Of a DNA stretch of 64,000 nucleotides, positions 18,824-27,490 are shown in pieces (the stretch's first letter is position 1; each line of letters starts with the position of its first letter). The position numbers and the translations under genes were made by a program. Source of the stretch: Flavobacterium gillisiae (GTDB lineage: Bacteria; Bacteroidota; Bacteroidia; Flavobacteriales; Flavobacteriaceae); the NCBI RefSeq assembly GCF_900107635.1, contig NZ_FNRD01000006.1, forward strand, positions 124,001 through 188,000. The letters run 5' to 3'. The notes beneath the pieces are model-generated. The model was not told where the DNA came from, made no database searches, and was given only the letters and a program-made list of their open reading frames with translations.

Positions 18824-18991
18824 AGCTTCTATTTTAAATTGTTATCAAAAAACCAACTCCGAATATGCACACTTTCAATCATTAACTAAAAAGTGAAATA
18901 TGGTTCTTCAAATTTAAAATAAATTTTCCAAATAATAATAAAATAATCTGATTATCAATGACATACATCGATAAATTACAAAATTACAATA

Positions 18992-19158
18992 CTACTTCCC
19001 TTTGTTTTTAAGTCGTAAAAAAATCAATGCTGTTATATATGCATCGCCAATTGCCGTGTGTCGATCACTACTTTGGATCTTAAAAATTCCACATAATTTA
19101 TCCAAACCTGTATGCTGATCTCCTCGTTTCTTATAATTTTTCTGTAATACTATAAACA
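18992..19158 (-). pseudogene. C-terminal remnant of a DnaQ-type 3'-5' exonuclease
   Basis: The minus strand encodes about 55 codons ending in '[18 protein letters not shown]' and 'LKNKGK', matching the C-terminal part of the intact exonuclease gene at 38381-38995. The first 130 bases (18992-19121) differ from that gene at only 9 positions by my count, about 93% identity. Beyond 19122 similarity fades and a TAG stops the frame. The catalytic exo I and II motifs are absent, so it is a dead duplicate or a remnant of a sister gene. Confidence 0.85.
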
Positions 19159-19171
19159 CCTATTTTACTAG

Positions 19172-19776
19172 CTATTCCTTTTGTTCAAACATTTCAACAA
19201 CATTTTCCCCGCTTGATTTTTTGAAACCTCTAAACATACCATCTAAGTTAAAATCCCAAGAGACATTTCCGTTTTTGTCTAACAAAATCATTCCTCCTTG
19301 GCCTCCAAGTTTTCCAATTTGATTAAAAATTACTTCATGCAAAGCTTCTTTTGGACTTAATCCTTTATACTGTATCAAATTAGAGACTTCGTGAGCCGCC
19401 ACAGTTTTCATAAAATATTCTCCATTCCAGTAGCTGAAATTCCGCAGGTTAAATTATTAGCATACGTTCCAGCACCAATAATAGGTGAATCTCCTATTCG
19501 CCCGTACTTTTTATTAGTCATTCCTCCAGTTGAAGTTCCTGCTGCGATATTTCCGTTTTTATCAATCGCAACGGCACCAACAGTCCCGAATTTATGATCA
19601 TCAATCAATTCACTATGATCAAGACGTATTTCGCTCGTACCTTGAATTTTTCGTAATTGATTTAATCTTTTTTCAGTATAAAAATAAGATTCGTCAACCA
19701 TTTCAACACCATTATTTTTTGCCATTATTTCAGCTCTTACTCCTGAAAGTAAAACATGTTTTGAACTATCCATCAC
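19172..19776 (-). pseudogene. Isoaspartyl peptidase/L-asparaginase (EcAIII type), frameshifted and 5'-truncated
   Basis: Two open pieces (19408-19776 and 19172-19411) join into the C-terminal two thirds of a plant-type asparaginase, an N-terminal-nucleophile hydrolase. The catalytic Thr motif 'GTVGAVAIDKNGNIAAGTST' is kept. The frame breaks after 'GISATG': restoring one base in the next codon gives GEYFMKTVAAHEVSN, as the family expects. The N-terminal half is missing; homology starts at 'VMDSSKHVLLSG' and ends abruptly at a junction with a recombinase remnant at about 19774-19782. Frameshift could be a sequencing error, but the truncation cannot. Confidence 0.85.
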
Positions 19777-19779
19777 AAC

Positions 19780-20472
19780 AAGAATTTCAGTAAAATCATC
19801 AAGATATGTTTGGCCAATAATTGGATTGACAGAAACCCTTTCAGCAACTACAAAGCTAAAGTCATAGAAGTGGAACGCGTGTATTTATCAGAGGAAGAGA
19901 TTGAGAATATCATCAACAAAAATTTCAAAACTGAAAGATTATCACTAGTACGCGATATCTTCCTTTTTAGCTTTTTTACCGGTATGGCATACATTGACGT
20001 CAAAAACCTAACAAAGTCCCACACAAGCCTCGGTATTGATGGAGAGAAGTGGATATTCACCCACCGCCAGAAAACAAAAACCGCTTCGAAGATTCCAATT
20101 CTTCCAATTACCCAGATGATTATCGATAAATACGAGGATCATCCGGAAAGCAATAATCAAAATAGATTACTTCCAATCTTATCTAATCAAAAGATGAACG
20201 CCTATTTAAAAGAGATTGCGGAAGTTTGTAAAATTGAAAAAGAACTCACCTTTCACATTGCCCGTCACACTTTTGCAACTACGGTAACACTAACTAACTA
20301 ACTAACTAACGGAGTTCCTATAGAAAGTGCAAGCAAAATGCTTGGTCATAAAAATTTAAGAACAACTCCACACTATGCTAAAGCCCTTGATAAAAAAGTC
20401 AGTGAGGATATGATGATTTTGAGGGATAAGTTCAAAATTAATAACATTGAACTTAAAACAGTAGTTAATTAA
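19780..20472 (+). pseudogene. Tyrosine recombinase remnant, 5'-truncated with an in-frame stop
   Basis: Reading from about 19780 ('KNFSKIIKICLANNWIDRNP') the plus strand encodes the core-binding end and catalytic domain of a Bacteroidetes integrase of the conjugative/mobilizable transposon type. Visible are 'FTGMAYIDVKNLT', the HxxR motif in 'TFHIARHTFATT' and the late 'LGHKNLRTTPHYAKALD' with the His and nucleophile Tyr. A TAA at 20299-20301 interrupts the frame, inside a CTAA repeat; the frame is otherwise kept to 20472. The N-terminal DNA-binding domain is missing. It is surely inactive. Confidence 0.88.
20290..20309 (+). repeat. Tetranucleotide repeat (CTAA)5
   Basis: Five CTAA units lie within the recombinase remnant, between 'TTVT' and 'NGVPIESA'. 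Family members read 'TLTNGVPIE', which needs only two units. Three extra units add 12 bases: the frame is preserved but TAA now falls in frame. Confidence 0.85.
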
Positions 20473-20962
20473 AAAGTAAGTTAATCAGTTCTACTATTTC
20501 TATTTAAATAACCTACAATTTTTATAAGCATAATTAATTTTTTTATAATAACTATTCAGAATCATTTGTTGGAATCAAATGAAAAACACTGCGGAGCTTC
20601 AAAAATTAGCCCTAAATATTAATTGGTCTTAATAGAAGATATCAATGTTCCTAAACATATAAATGCTTTTATTTTCGCAATGAAGGATCTTGTAGAAGCA
20701 TTAGTATCTCTGTTTTTAAAGAAATTTAGGATTGTTTAATGATAGTCTGTTATCGTCATCAGGATCCTTTTTAATGACTTGACTTAGCTTGATTTCACCT
20801 TTTCAAGTCATTTAGCTAATCTCAAGAAGCATTAATCTTATCTATAGTATTTGTATTGGATAAAGAAAAAACCCCGATAAGACGGGGTTTTAAAATCCCA
20901 CTTATTTAAACGTGAGAAATTGAAAAAAAACAAACCAAACAATTTTAGAATACACTTAGTAA
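20473..20962. other. Intergenic stretch without a supported gene
   Basis: These 490 bases hold no convincing gene. A plus-strand frame of 38 codons (about 20623-20739, containing 'NVPKHINAFIFAMKDLVEAL') looks protein-like but has no context. A perfect 10-base inverted repeat AATGACTTGA/TCAAGTCATT lies at 20773-20812 with a 20-base spacer and no T-run. The malic enzyme terminator is at 20868-20891. Confidence 0.5.
20868..20891 (-). terminator. Terminator of the malic enzyme gene
   Basis: AAAACCCCG and CGGGGTTTT form a perfect 9-base stem with a 6-base loop, 71 bases after the malic enzyme stop. Confidence 0.85.
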
Positions 20963-23257
20963 CTAAGGTTTTATCTTAGCATTTTTTCTTTTTTCACGCT
21001 CCTGAGCATCTATAACAGCAACAGCTGTCATATTTACTATTTCATTCACGCTGGCCCCCAATTGAAGTACATGAACCGACTTACTTAATCCCATCATTAT
21101 AGGTCCTATTGATTCAGATTTATTCAATTCTTTCATCAGTTTATAAGTAATGTTTGCAGACTCTAAATTTGGAAAAACAAGAGTATTTACTTTTTTACCA
21201 ACCAATTTTGAAAATGGAAAAGTACTTTGTAATAATTCTGTATTTAAAGCAAAATCGGTCTGAATATCTCCATCAACTAGCAATTCTGGATTTTGAGCAT
21301 GTAAAATACTTACTGCTTTTCTAACTTTAATTGCATTAGGATGTGCTGATGAACCAAAATTAGAATAAGAAAGCATCGCAATGACGGGATCAAAACCAAA
21401 AGTAGTCATAACATTAGCAGTCATTTGTGCAATATCTGCTAATTCTTCTGCTGATGGTTCAATACTAATAGCGGTATCTGCCAAAAACATCGGACCTCTT
21501 TCTGTTGTTAAAATATTAAACGTAGCTACTTTTTTTACATTCGAAGCTCTTCCTATCACTTCAAAAATTGGCTTAACTACTGTTGGATATGCTCTGGAAT
21601 ATCCTGAAATCATACCGTCAGCATCACCTTCTAGAACCATCATGGCTCCAAAATAGTTGCGTTCTCTCATTTTTGATTCTGAACTGTATAAAGTGGCTCC
21701 TTTTCTTTTCCTTTTAGTCCAGTACTTCTCAGCATATTGTCTTCTTTTTTCTTTAGAATCCTCATCTTTAGAATCAATAATAACAAGATTCGCATTAAAG
21801 CCCAACTCTTTTTTAAGTTCTACTATTGTTTCTTTATTACCTAATAATATAGGGACTGCAATCCCTTCTTCATAAACAATTTGAGCTGCTTTTAAAACAT
21901 CCAAATGACCTGCTTCAGCAAATACAATTTTTTTAGGGTTTATTTTTGCCCTACTATGAAACATACGAACTACTTTATTGTCATTTCCTGAACGCTGCAA
22001 TAATTCTTCTTTGTAATTATCCCAATCTTCGATTGCAATTCGAGCAACTCCACTATCCATCGCAGCTTTAGCAATTGCAGGAGGAATAGAATAAATTAAT
22101 CTTGGGTCAAATGGCTTAGGAATAATATAATCACGACCAAAAGCTAAACGAGTTTCACCATACGTAATATTTACCTGCTCTGGTACCGATTCTTTTGCTA
22201 ATTCAGCTATAGCTTTAACAGCAGCCATTTTCATTTCTTCGTTAATTTTGGTTGCCCTAACATCCAAAGCCCCTCTGAAGATATAAGGAAATCCTAGTAC
22301 ATTATTTACTTGGTTAGGATGATCAGAACGACCAGTAGCCATAATGATATCTTTTCTTGTTTGCACCGCCAACTCATAACCAATCTCAGGATCTGGATTT
22401 GCCATTGCAAAAACAATTGGATCTTTTGCCATAGACAGCAACATCGCAGGATTAACCACATCAGCAACTGATAATCCTATAAAAACATCCGCTTCGACTA
22501 TCGCTTCTTCTAATGTATCTATCTTTCTATCTGAAGCAAATTCTAATTTTTCAACAGATAGATTATCTCTATCACTTCTAATTACGCCTTTACTATCTAT
22601 CATTACAATATTTTCAGCACGAGCACCAAAAGCTTTATACAGTTTAGTGCAAGAAACGGCAGCTGCTCCTGCACCACTAACTACAATGCGTACCTCTTCT
22701 ATTTTTTTATTGGTAATTTCCAATGCATTCAATAACGCAGCAGCAGATATAATTGCTGTTCCATGTTGATCATCATGCATCACCGGAATATCTAATTCTT
22801 CTTTTAATCTTCTCTCAATTTCAAAAGCCTCTGGCGCTTTGATATCTTCAAGATTAATCCCTCCAAAAGTTGGAGCCATAATTTTTACTGTTTCTATGAA
22901 TTTTTCAACATCTTTAGTGTCTAATTCAATATCGATACTATCAATATCTGCAAAAATTTTAAACAATAAAGACTTCCCTTCCATCACTGGTTTAGAAGCT
23001 TCTGGACCTATATCTCCCAATCCTAAAACAGCGGTACCATTAGTAATAACTGCCACTAAATTCCCTTTAGCAGTATATTTATAAACATTATTTACATCTC
23101 TGGCAATTTCTAAACAAGGTTCAGCTACTCCCGGAGAATAAGCTAATCCTAAATCTCGTTGCGTAGCATAAGCCTTTGTAGGTACAATTTTTATCTTACC
23201 AGGTTGCGGTTTTTCATGGTAATCTAATGCTTCCCTTTTTAACTTTTCCTTGCTCAT
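20963..23257 (-). CDS. maeB: NADP-dependent malic enzyme with phosphotransacetylase-like domain
   Basis: A 764-residue MaeB-type enzyme: N-terminal malic domain (about 15-150, 'TKAYATQRDLGLAYSPGVAEP'), NAD(P)-binding domain (about 160-400, 'VVSGAGAAAVSC'), and a C-terminal PTA_PTB domain (about 430-755, 'GMISGYSRAYPTVVKPIFEV'). It oxidatively decarboxylates malate to pyruvate with NADPH; the C-terminal domain is regulatory in the family, binding acyl-CoA. It is monocistronic or followed by nothing, with a terminator downstream. A dicarboxylate symporter gene lies 123 bases upstream, which fits use of imported C4 acids. Confidence 0.95.
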   Translation of the reverse strand: MSKEKLKREALDYHEKPQPGKIKIVPTKAYATQRDLGLAYSPGVAEPCLEIARDVNNVYKYTAKGNLVAVITNGTAVLGLGDIGPEASKPVMEGKSLLFKIFADIDSIDIELDTKDVEKFIETVKIMAPTFGGINLEDIKAPEAFEIERRLKEELDIPVMHDDQHGTAIISAAALLNALEITNKKIEEVRIVVSGAGAAAVSCTKLYKAFGARAENIVMIDSKGVIRSDRDNLSVEKLEFASDRKIDTLEEAIVEADVFIGLSVADVVNPAMLLSMAKDPIVFAMANPDPEIGYELAVQTRKDIIMATGRSDHPNQVNNVLGFPYIFRGALDVRATKINEEMKMAAVKAIAELAKESVPEQVNITYGETRLAFGRDYIIPKPFDPRLIYSIPPAIAKAAMDSGVARIAIEDWDNYKEELLQRSGNDNKVVRMFHSRAKINPKKIVFAEAGHLDVLKAAQIVYEEGIAVPILLGNKETIVELKKELGFNANLVIIDSKDEDSKEKRRQYAEKYWTKRKRKGATLYSSESKMRERNYFGAMMVLEGDADGMISGYSRAYPTVVKPIFEVIGRASNVKKVATFNILTTERGPMFLADTAISIEPSAEELADIAQMTANVMTTFGFDPVIAMLSYSNFGSSAHPNAIKVRKAVSILHAQNPELLVDGDIQTDFALNTELLQSTFPFSKLVGKKVNTLVFPNLESANITYKLMKELNKSESIGPIMMGLSKSVHVLQLGASVNEIVNMTAVAVIDAQEREKRKNAKIKP

Positions 23258-23380
23258 AAACTCAATTATAATATTATTAATACTAATTTGTCATTATCTT
23301 GTTTAATGCTTATTTTTGCTTTAGCAACTGCACTAGACGATTTTTAAAAAAAACCTCAGCCATATTGATGCTATGTAATT

Positions 23381-24667
23381 TTAACTCCTATCTTCCACTT
23401 TAGGATCATGCAACATCCCTAAAGATTTTGCCACAATAACCGCTACAGTAGCGTCTCCTGTGACATTAACAGCCGTTCTACACATATCCAAGGGCCTGTC
23501 TATGGCAAAAATTAACGCTAAGCCCGCTTCCGGAATACCAGCTTGCGCCAGAACAATTACTAGCATTACCATACCTGCTCCAGGCACAGCAGCAGACCCA
23601 ATACTCGCCAATGTCGCTGTAGCAATAATACCTAGTTGAACACCGAGCGACAAATCCATACCAAAAGCTTGAGCAATAAACACGGCGGCTACTGCTTGAT
23701 ATAAACTAGTTCCATCCATATTAATTGTCGCACCTATTGGCAAAACGAAACTACTTACTTCTTCATCTACTCCTAGATGATCTGTTACCCGTTCCATCGT
23801 TACAGGTAAAGTGGCAGCACTACTGCTAGTAGAAAAGGCTAATAATTGTGCAGGGGAAATTCCTTTTAAAAAAGTTGAAGGATTTACTTTTGCCACTAAC
23901 AAGGTCAATAAATTATAAAACACCATCATAAGAAACAATCCAAGAATAACGGTAAAAGCATACCATATTAAGGCTTTAAACAAACCTACACTTGGAGATT
24001 CAACAACCAAAGCTGATAACAGCGCAAAAACACCAAAAGGAGCCGCAAGCATTATCAGATCTATCATTTTTAAAATAACTTCATTAAAACCATCAAAGAA
24101 TTTTTTGACAGGTTTTGATTTTTTTTCCGGAATTAAAATAAGACCAATACCAAAAAAAATAGAGAAGAATATGACCTGAAGCATGTTTTTGTTTTCCGTA
24201 GCTGCCCCAAATATATTCTCGGGAACAATATCAATCAACGCTTGTAGTGGACCATTCTCTTTTTGTTTTAATGCAGCATCAGAATATTTAGCGGCATCAC
24301 TACTATAATTTTGAACTAAATCTTGACGAGTTTCGGCTGAAATAGCCTCACCAGGTTTAATTATATTAACTAATAATAATCCTATGGAAACAGCAATAAG
24401 AGTAGTAATTAGATAAATCCCAATTGTCCTACCGCCCATTTTAGAGAGTTTTGAAATATCCTTCAAGTCCGAAACTCCTTTTATTAGCGAACCTAAGATT
24501 AAAGGCACTGCGATAAGTTTTAATGAATTAATAAAAATACTGCCAAATGGTTTTATCCAATCTTGAACTAATTCTTTACCGCCGCTAAATTGTGTCATTA
24601 GTACTCCAACACCTACTCCCAAAATCATTCCAAGTAATATTTTCCAGTGTAATGCAATTTTTTTCAT
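23381..24667 (-). CDS. Dicarboxylate/amino acid:cation symporter (DAACS family)
   Basis: A 428-residue secondary transporter of the GltP/DctA family. It has the serine-rich motif in 'LAFSTSSSAATLPVTMERV' (reentrant loop 1), 'INMDGTSLYQAVAAVFIAQ', and the substrate-binding 'IDRPLDMCRTAVNVTGDA'. It imports glutamate, aspartate or C4-dicarboxylates with Na+ or protons. A periplasmic insertion with many charged residues lies at about 110-145. Neighbouring malic enzyme hints at C4 acids, but the Asp/Arg pattern cannot settle the substrate. Confidence 0.93.
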   Translation of the reverse strand: MKKIALHWKILLGMILGVGVGVLMTQFSGGKELVQDWIKPFGSIFINSLKLIAVPLILGSLIKGVSDLKDISKLSKMGGRTIGIYLITTLIAVSIGLLLVNIIKPGEAISAETRQDLVQNYSSDAAKYSDAALKQKENGPLQALIDIVPENIFGAATENKNMLQVIFFSIFFGIGLILIPEKKSKPVKKFFDGFNEVILKMIDLIMLAAPFGVFALLSALVVESPSVGLFKALIWYAFTVILGLFLMMVFYNLLTLLVAKVNPSTFLKGISPAQLLAFSTSSSAATLPVTMERVTDHLGVDEEVSSFVLPIGATINMDGTSLYQAVAAVFIAQAFGMDLSLGVQLGIIATATLASIGSAAVPGAGMVMLVIVLAQAGIPEAGLALIFAIDRPLDMCRTAVNVTGDATVAVIVAKSLGMLHDPKVEDRS

Positions 24668-24794
24668 TGTAATAATTTTATTTTAGAAATCATTTATTTA
24701 GAATCAGGAATTCTGCCGTCTCCTTTTTCATGGCTTACTAGCTGCCACATAGAACACAAGGAACCATAAGCACTATTTTTTATATAAAAAATTG

Positions 24795-25970
24795 TTATTT
24801 ATTTTTATCGAATTTTTCAATTAAGGTTCTCATTAGTTCAGTGGCATAAACTTGAGCCCTTTTTCTAATTACACCCCTATCTATTTCGTCGCCTTCTTCA
24901 TAAGTAACGGCTTCACTTCCCAGCTGATTAAAAAAATAATTATAGCAATACGGTAATTCTTGACTTCGTCTTCTGGATTCTATTCTAAACGCTGAATTGC
25001 TCTCTATGTTTGCTAGCCAAGTAGGTATAATTTTCTGTGTCTTCATTTCATTTATAAAATCTAAGACTAACAAGTATGGTCCAGAATAGGAAGCGTGAAA
25101 ATCAATAGCAAATTTTATTTCATGCCCTTGCCTTATTTTATTTTCAAAAAACATTTTGGCCATTTTCGTTTCTGGTTGCTTAAAGTCTACCCAGTCTCTA
25201 TTTAAATCTACTCCGTTAGCATTGTGTCTCCAATTCCCCATATCTGCGCCATCTGGATTAAACAAGGGAAATGCATATATATTAAACCGGTCTCTAAATG
25301 CTTTAGCGATATCAGAATCTGAAAGTAATGCTTCAAAAAAGGCCCTAAAGCCAATGGTTCCTCCAGTTATTTCTGGAGGATGCTGCCTTGCAATAAGGAC
25401 AATGGAATTTTTAATGTTTTTATTTTCAAACTCTAAACAATAGTTGTCTTTGTTTAACCCTGTTTTTCCCGCAATTACTTTTTTTAATTGCGAATTCCTC
25501 TCCAAAAGCTTATCCATCCACAAATACGTATCTTCACTAGATTCTATTTCTTGAGCAGAAACATAAATTTTTTGAGGTGAAACTTTCAGTTGTAATGTGA
25601 CAATACCAGAAATGGGATCGACAGCTATTTCGGACACATCTATAAGGGTCCATTTTACCTTATCAGTGCTTATTTTAGGAATATAGCGGTGCTTATAAGC
25701 GCCATAATTAAGTGTTACTTGTATTGTTTTTTCTTGTTTTGAACTGATACTAAATGCATACCACGGACTTTCATTTACCGGTTCATTCTCTGGAAATATA
25801 TAAGCATTATAAAGGTCATCCTTTTGCTTTTCAAATTTATTTAATCTACCTCCAGCAAAAGAAGCATCTACCACAAGTCCATCTATTTTATAAAGAGGTA
25901 CTATATTTTGCCCAAATGAGAAATAATTAACCCCGAAAATGAGTAAAACAATTATTTTTTTTATTCCCAT
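24795..25970 (-). CDS. M14-family zinc carboxypeptidase (paralog A)
   Basis: A 391-residue metallopeptidase with a signal peptide (about 1-20), an N-terminal beta domain (about 25-150) and an M14 catalytic domain. Zinc ligands are His and Glu of 'RQHPPEITG' and His of 'IDFHASYSG'; 'GVDLNRDW' holds the substrate Arg region, and the catalytic Glu lies in 'AVTYEEGDEI'. The domain set resembles the cytosolic-carboxypeptidase-like (AGBL/CCP) branch. It likely trims C-terminal residues from peptides. It follows the SusC-SusD pair, separated from SusD by a hairpin terminator, and is a paralog of the enzyme at 30721-31950. Confidence 0.88.
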   Translation of the reverse strand: MGIKKIIVLLIFGVNYFSFGQNIVPLYKIDGLVVDASFAGGRLNKFEKQKDDLYNAYIFPENEPVNESPWYAFSISSKQEKTIQVTLNYGAYKHRYIPKISTDKVKWTLIDVSEIAVDPISGIVTLQLKVSPQKIYVSAQEIESSEDTYLWMDKLLERNSQLKKVIAGKTGLNKDNYCLEFENKNIKNSIVLIARQHPPEITGGTIGFRAFFEALLSDSDIAKAFRDRFNIYAFPLFNPDGADMGNWRHNANGVDLNRDWVDFKQPETKMAKMFFENKIRQGHEIKFAIDFHASYSGPYLLVLDFINEMKTQKIIPTWLANIESNSAFRIESRRRSQELPYCYNYFFNQLGSEAVTYEEGDEIDRGVIRKRAQVYATELMRTLIEKFDKNK

Positions 25971-26021
25971 ATTAATGGCTTTATGTTAAAAATTTTCTGC
26001 TAAAAAGAATAAATATTAATT

Positions 26022-26066
26022 AAAAAAGAGGCTGCTCAAGTTAACCTTTAAGCAACCTCCTTTTTT
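26022..26066 (-). terminator. Hairpin terminator between SusD and M14 genes
   Basis: AGG-TGCT and AGCA-CCT arms within flanking A6 and T6 runs form an interrupted stem. It lies 16 bases after the SusD stop and 52 bases before the M14 start, so it may reduce readthrough into the peptidase gene. Confidence 0.65.
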
Positions 26067-26081
26067 ATAAAACATTTAAAT

Positions 26082-27479
26082 TTATTGGTTCACAGGAGTT
26101 TTTACAAAAAGACCTGGAATAGGTGATGGAGCAAATTCATTTCCATTTATTTCATCTTGAGCTATTAAAAATCGCTCTGGATATGCAGTCCCTGAATTAA
26201 TAGGAATAGGCAAAGCGATATCATTATCTGTCGAACGAATTCTTCTAGAATCATCAAAAGGAACTAACGTCCCAAAACAAGACACATATTTTTCTTCTAC
26301 AATTTCTCTTAACAATGCTTTATTAGCCGTTACATTATCCTTATTTTCAATTCCTCCAGCGTCGAAATCTGTTGATACATAAGCATCATATTTTAAGGCA
26401 AGAATTGGATTTCCTGCAAATGCAGTTCCCGTCGCTAAATAAGCTCTTAAAGCATTTAAACGTATTAACCCTTCATTAAAGCCAACTGTTCTATACCCTG
26501 CTTCAGCTAAAATCAATAAATTTTCTTCATAACTTACTAGGGGAGTAAGAGCATTAACGGCGCTTATTCTAGTACTGTTAATTCCTGTTTGATCAACTAT
26601 TAAATAATCACGTCTTCTACTCTCAGTCGTTTTTGAATTATTTCTTGAAGATGTTTTAGTTACATCTAATAAATTTTGCATAAATGACCCTGTTGATGTC
26701 AAATCTCCTGAGCGACTTCCTGTTAAAATCAGGTTATACAAATTGCTATTTTCTCTAGTAGTTCCATAGCCAGCAAATCCAGCGGCAAATCGAAGCGAAT
26801 TGGCTTTTGACTTAACCCCTAAAAGTGCACTTTGATACGCTTCAGGATATTGTCTTGTCATCATGTAGTACCGTGCTTTTAAACTATTGGCAACTTGTAT
26901 CCAAGCAATTGGGTTTCCACCCAATAAAATATCATTTGTAAATCTTCTGGTAGTCGAAACGCTACTTAATTGAGTGATTGCGGTAGATAGTAAATCTTGA
27001 GCTGCTTTATACACTTCTAATTGCCCATCAAATGCGGCTTTGGTTTCAACACCCACTTTTGAATATGGAACATCTCCAAACATTGAAGCCATACTTCCTA
27101 TTCCGTGTGCCTCAATAACGTTAGCAATACCCTTTACCAACTCATCTTGCGAGTTTTTTTGAATAACATCATTTTGAGTCATAATGCCATGATACATAAA
27201 TGCCCAAGCATCATTTGAGTCTTCAGGTGATATTATGTAGTCATTAATTCGTCCGTATAAATTTACTGTACCTTTCATTTGTCCGGTCCAAAATTGAGAT
27301 ATACGCATTAAATGCCCAGATTGAATTTGAACATCTGCCAGCTCCATCCCTTTTAATAATAACTCTGCAGGAACGTCTGTAGATACATTTGGATCCTCAT
27401 TAATATCTAAATACTGATCGCATCCCAATAAAGAGAGTAGCAACGTCGAGCATATAATTTGTTTTATATATTTTTTCAT
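26082..27479 (-). CDS. SusD/RagB-family surface lipoprotein (SusD-like_2)
   Basis: A 465-residue SusD-type substrate-capturing lipoprotein. The lipobox 'LSLLGC' gives Cys20, followed by 'DQYLDINEDPN', the usual SusD start. TPR-like helices run through the middle and the C-terminal region contains 'ALLREIVEEKYVSCFG' as in the SusD-like_2 group. It sits as a lid on the SusC channel encoded 11 bases upstream. It is the only SusD in this locus although there are two SusC genes. Context suggests peptides rather than glycans as cargo. Confidence 0.88.
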   Translation of the reverse strand: MKKYIKQIICSTLLLSLLGCDQYLDINEDPNVSTDVPAELLLKGMELADVQIQSGHLMRISQFWTGQMKGTVNLYGRINDYIISPEDSNDAWAFMYHGIMTQNDVIQKNSQDELVKGIANVIEAHGIGSMASMFGDVPYSKVGVETKAAFDGQLEVYKAAQDLLSTAITQLSSVSTTRRFTNDILLGGNPIAWIQVANSLKARYYMMTRQYPEAYQSALLGVKSKANSLRFAAGFAGYGTTRENSNLYNLILTGSRSGDLTSTGSFMQNLLDVTKTSSRNNSKTTESRRRDYLIVDQTGINSTRISAVNALTPLVSYEENLLILAEAGYRTVGFNEGLIRLNALRAYLATGTAFAGNPILALKYDAYVSTDFDAGGIENKDNVTANKALLREIVEEKYVSCFGTLVPFDDSRRIRSTDNDIALPIPINSGTAYPERFLIAQDEINGNEFAPSPIPGLFVKTPVNQ

Positions 27480-27490
27480 CGTGATTTTTA

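Noticed and set aside
18425..18889. 154-codon plus-strand frame opposite the SYLF gene
   Set aside because: It is antisense to a well-supported gene and its composition reads as the reverse complement of that gene.
19400..19420. Programmed frameshift in the asparaginase gene
   Set aside because: No slippery heptamer is present and the gene also lacks its 5' half, so decay is simpler.
20680..20739. Small ORF of 19 codons beginning MKDLVEALVSLF
   Set aside because: Too short, no promoter or partner; the surrounding frame is only 38 codons long.
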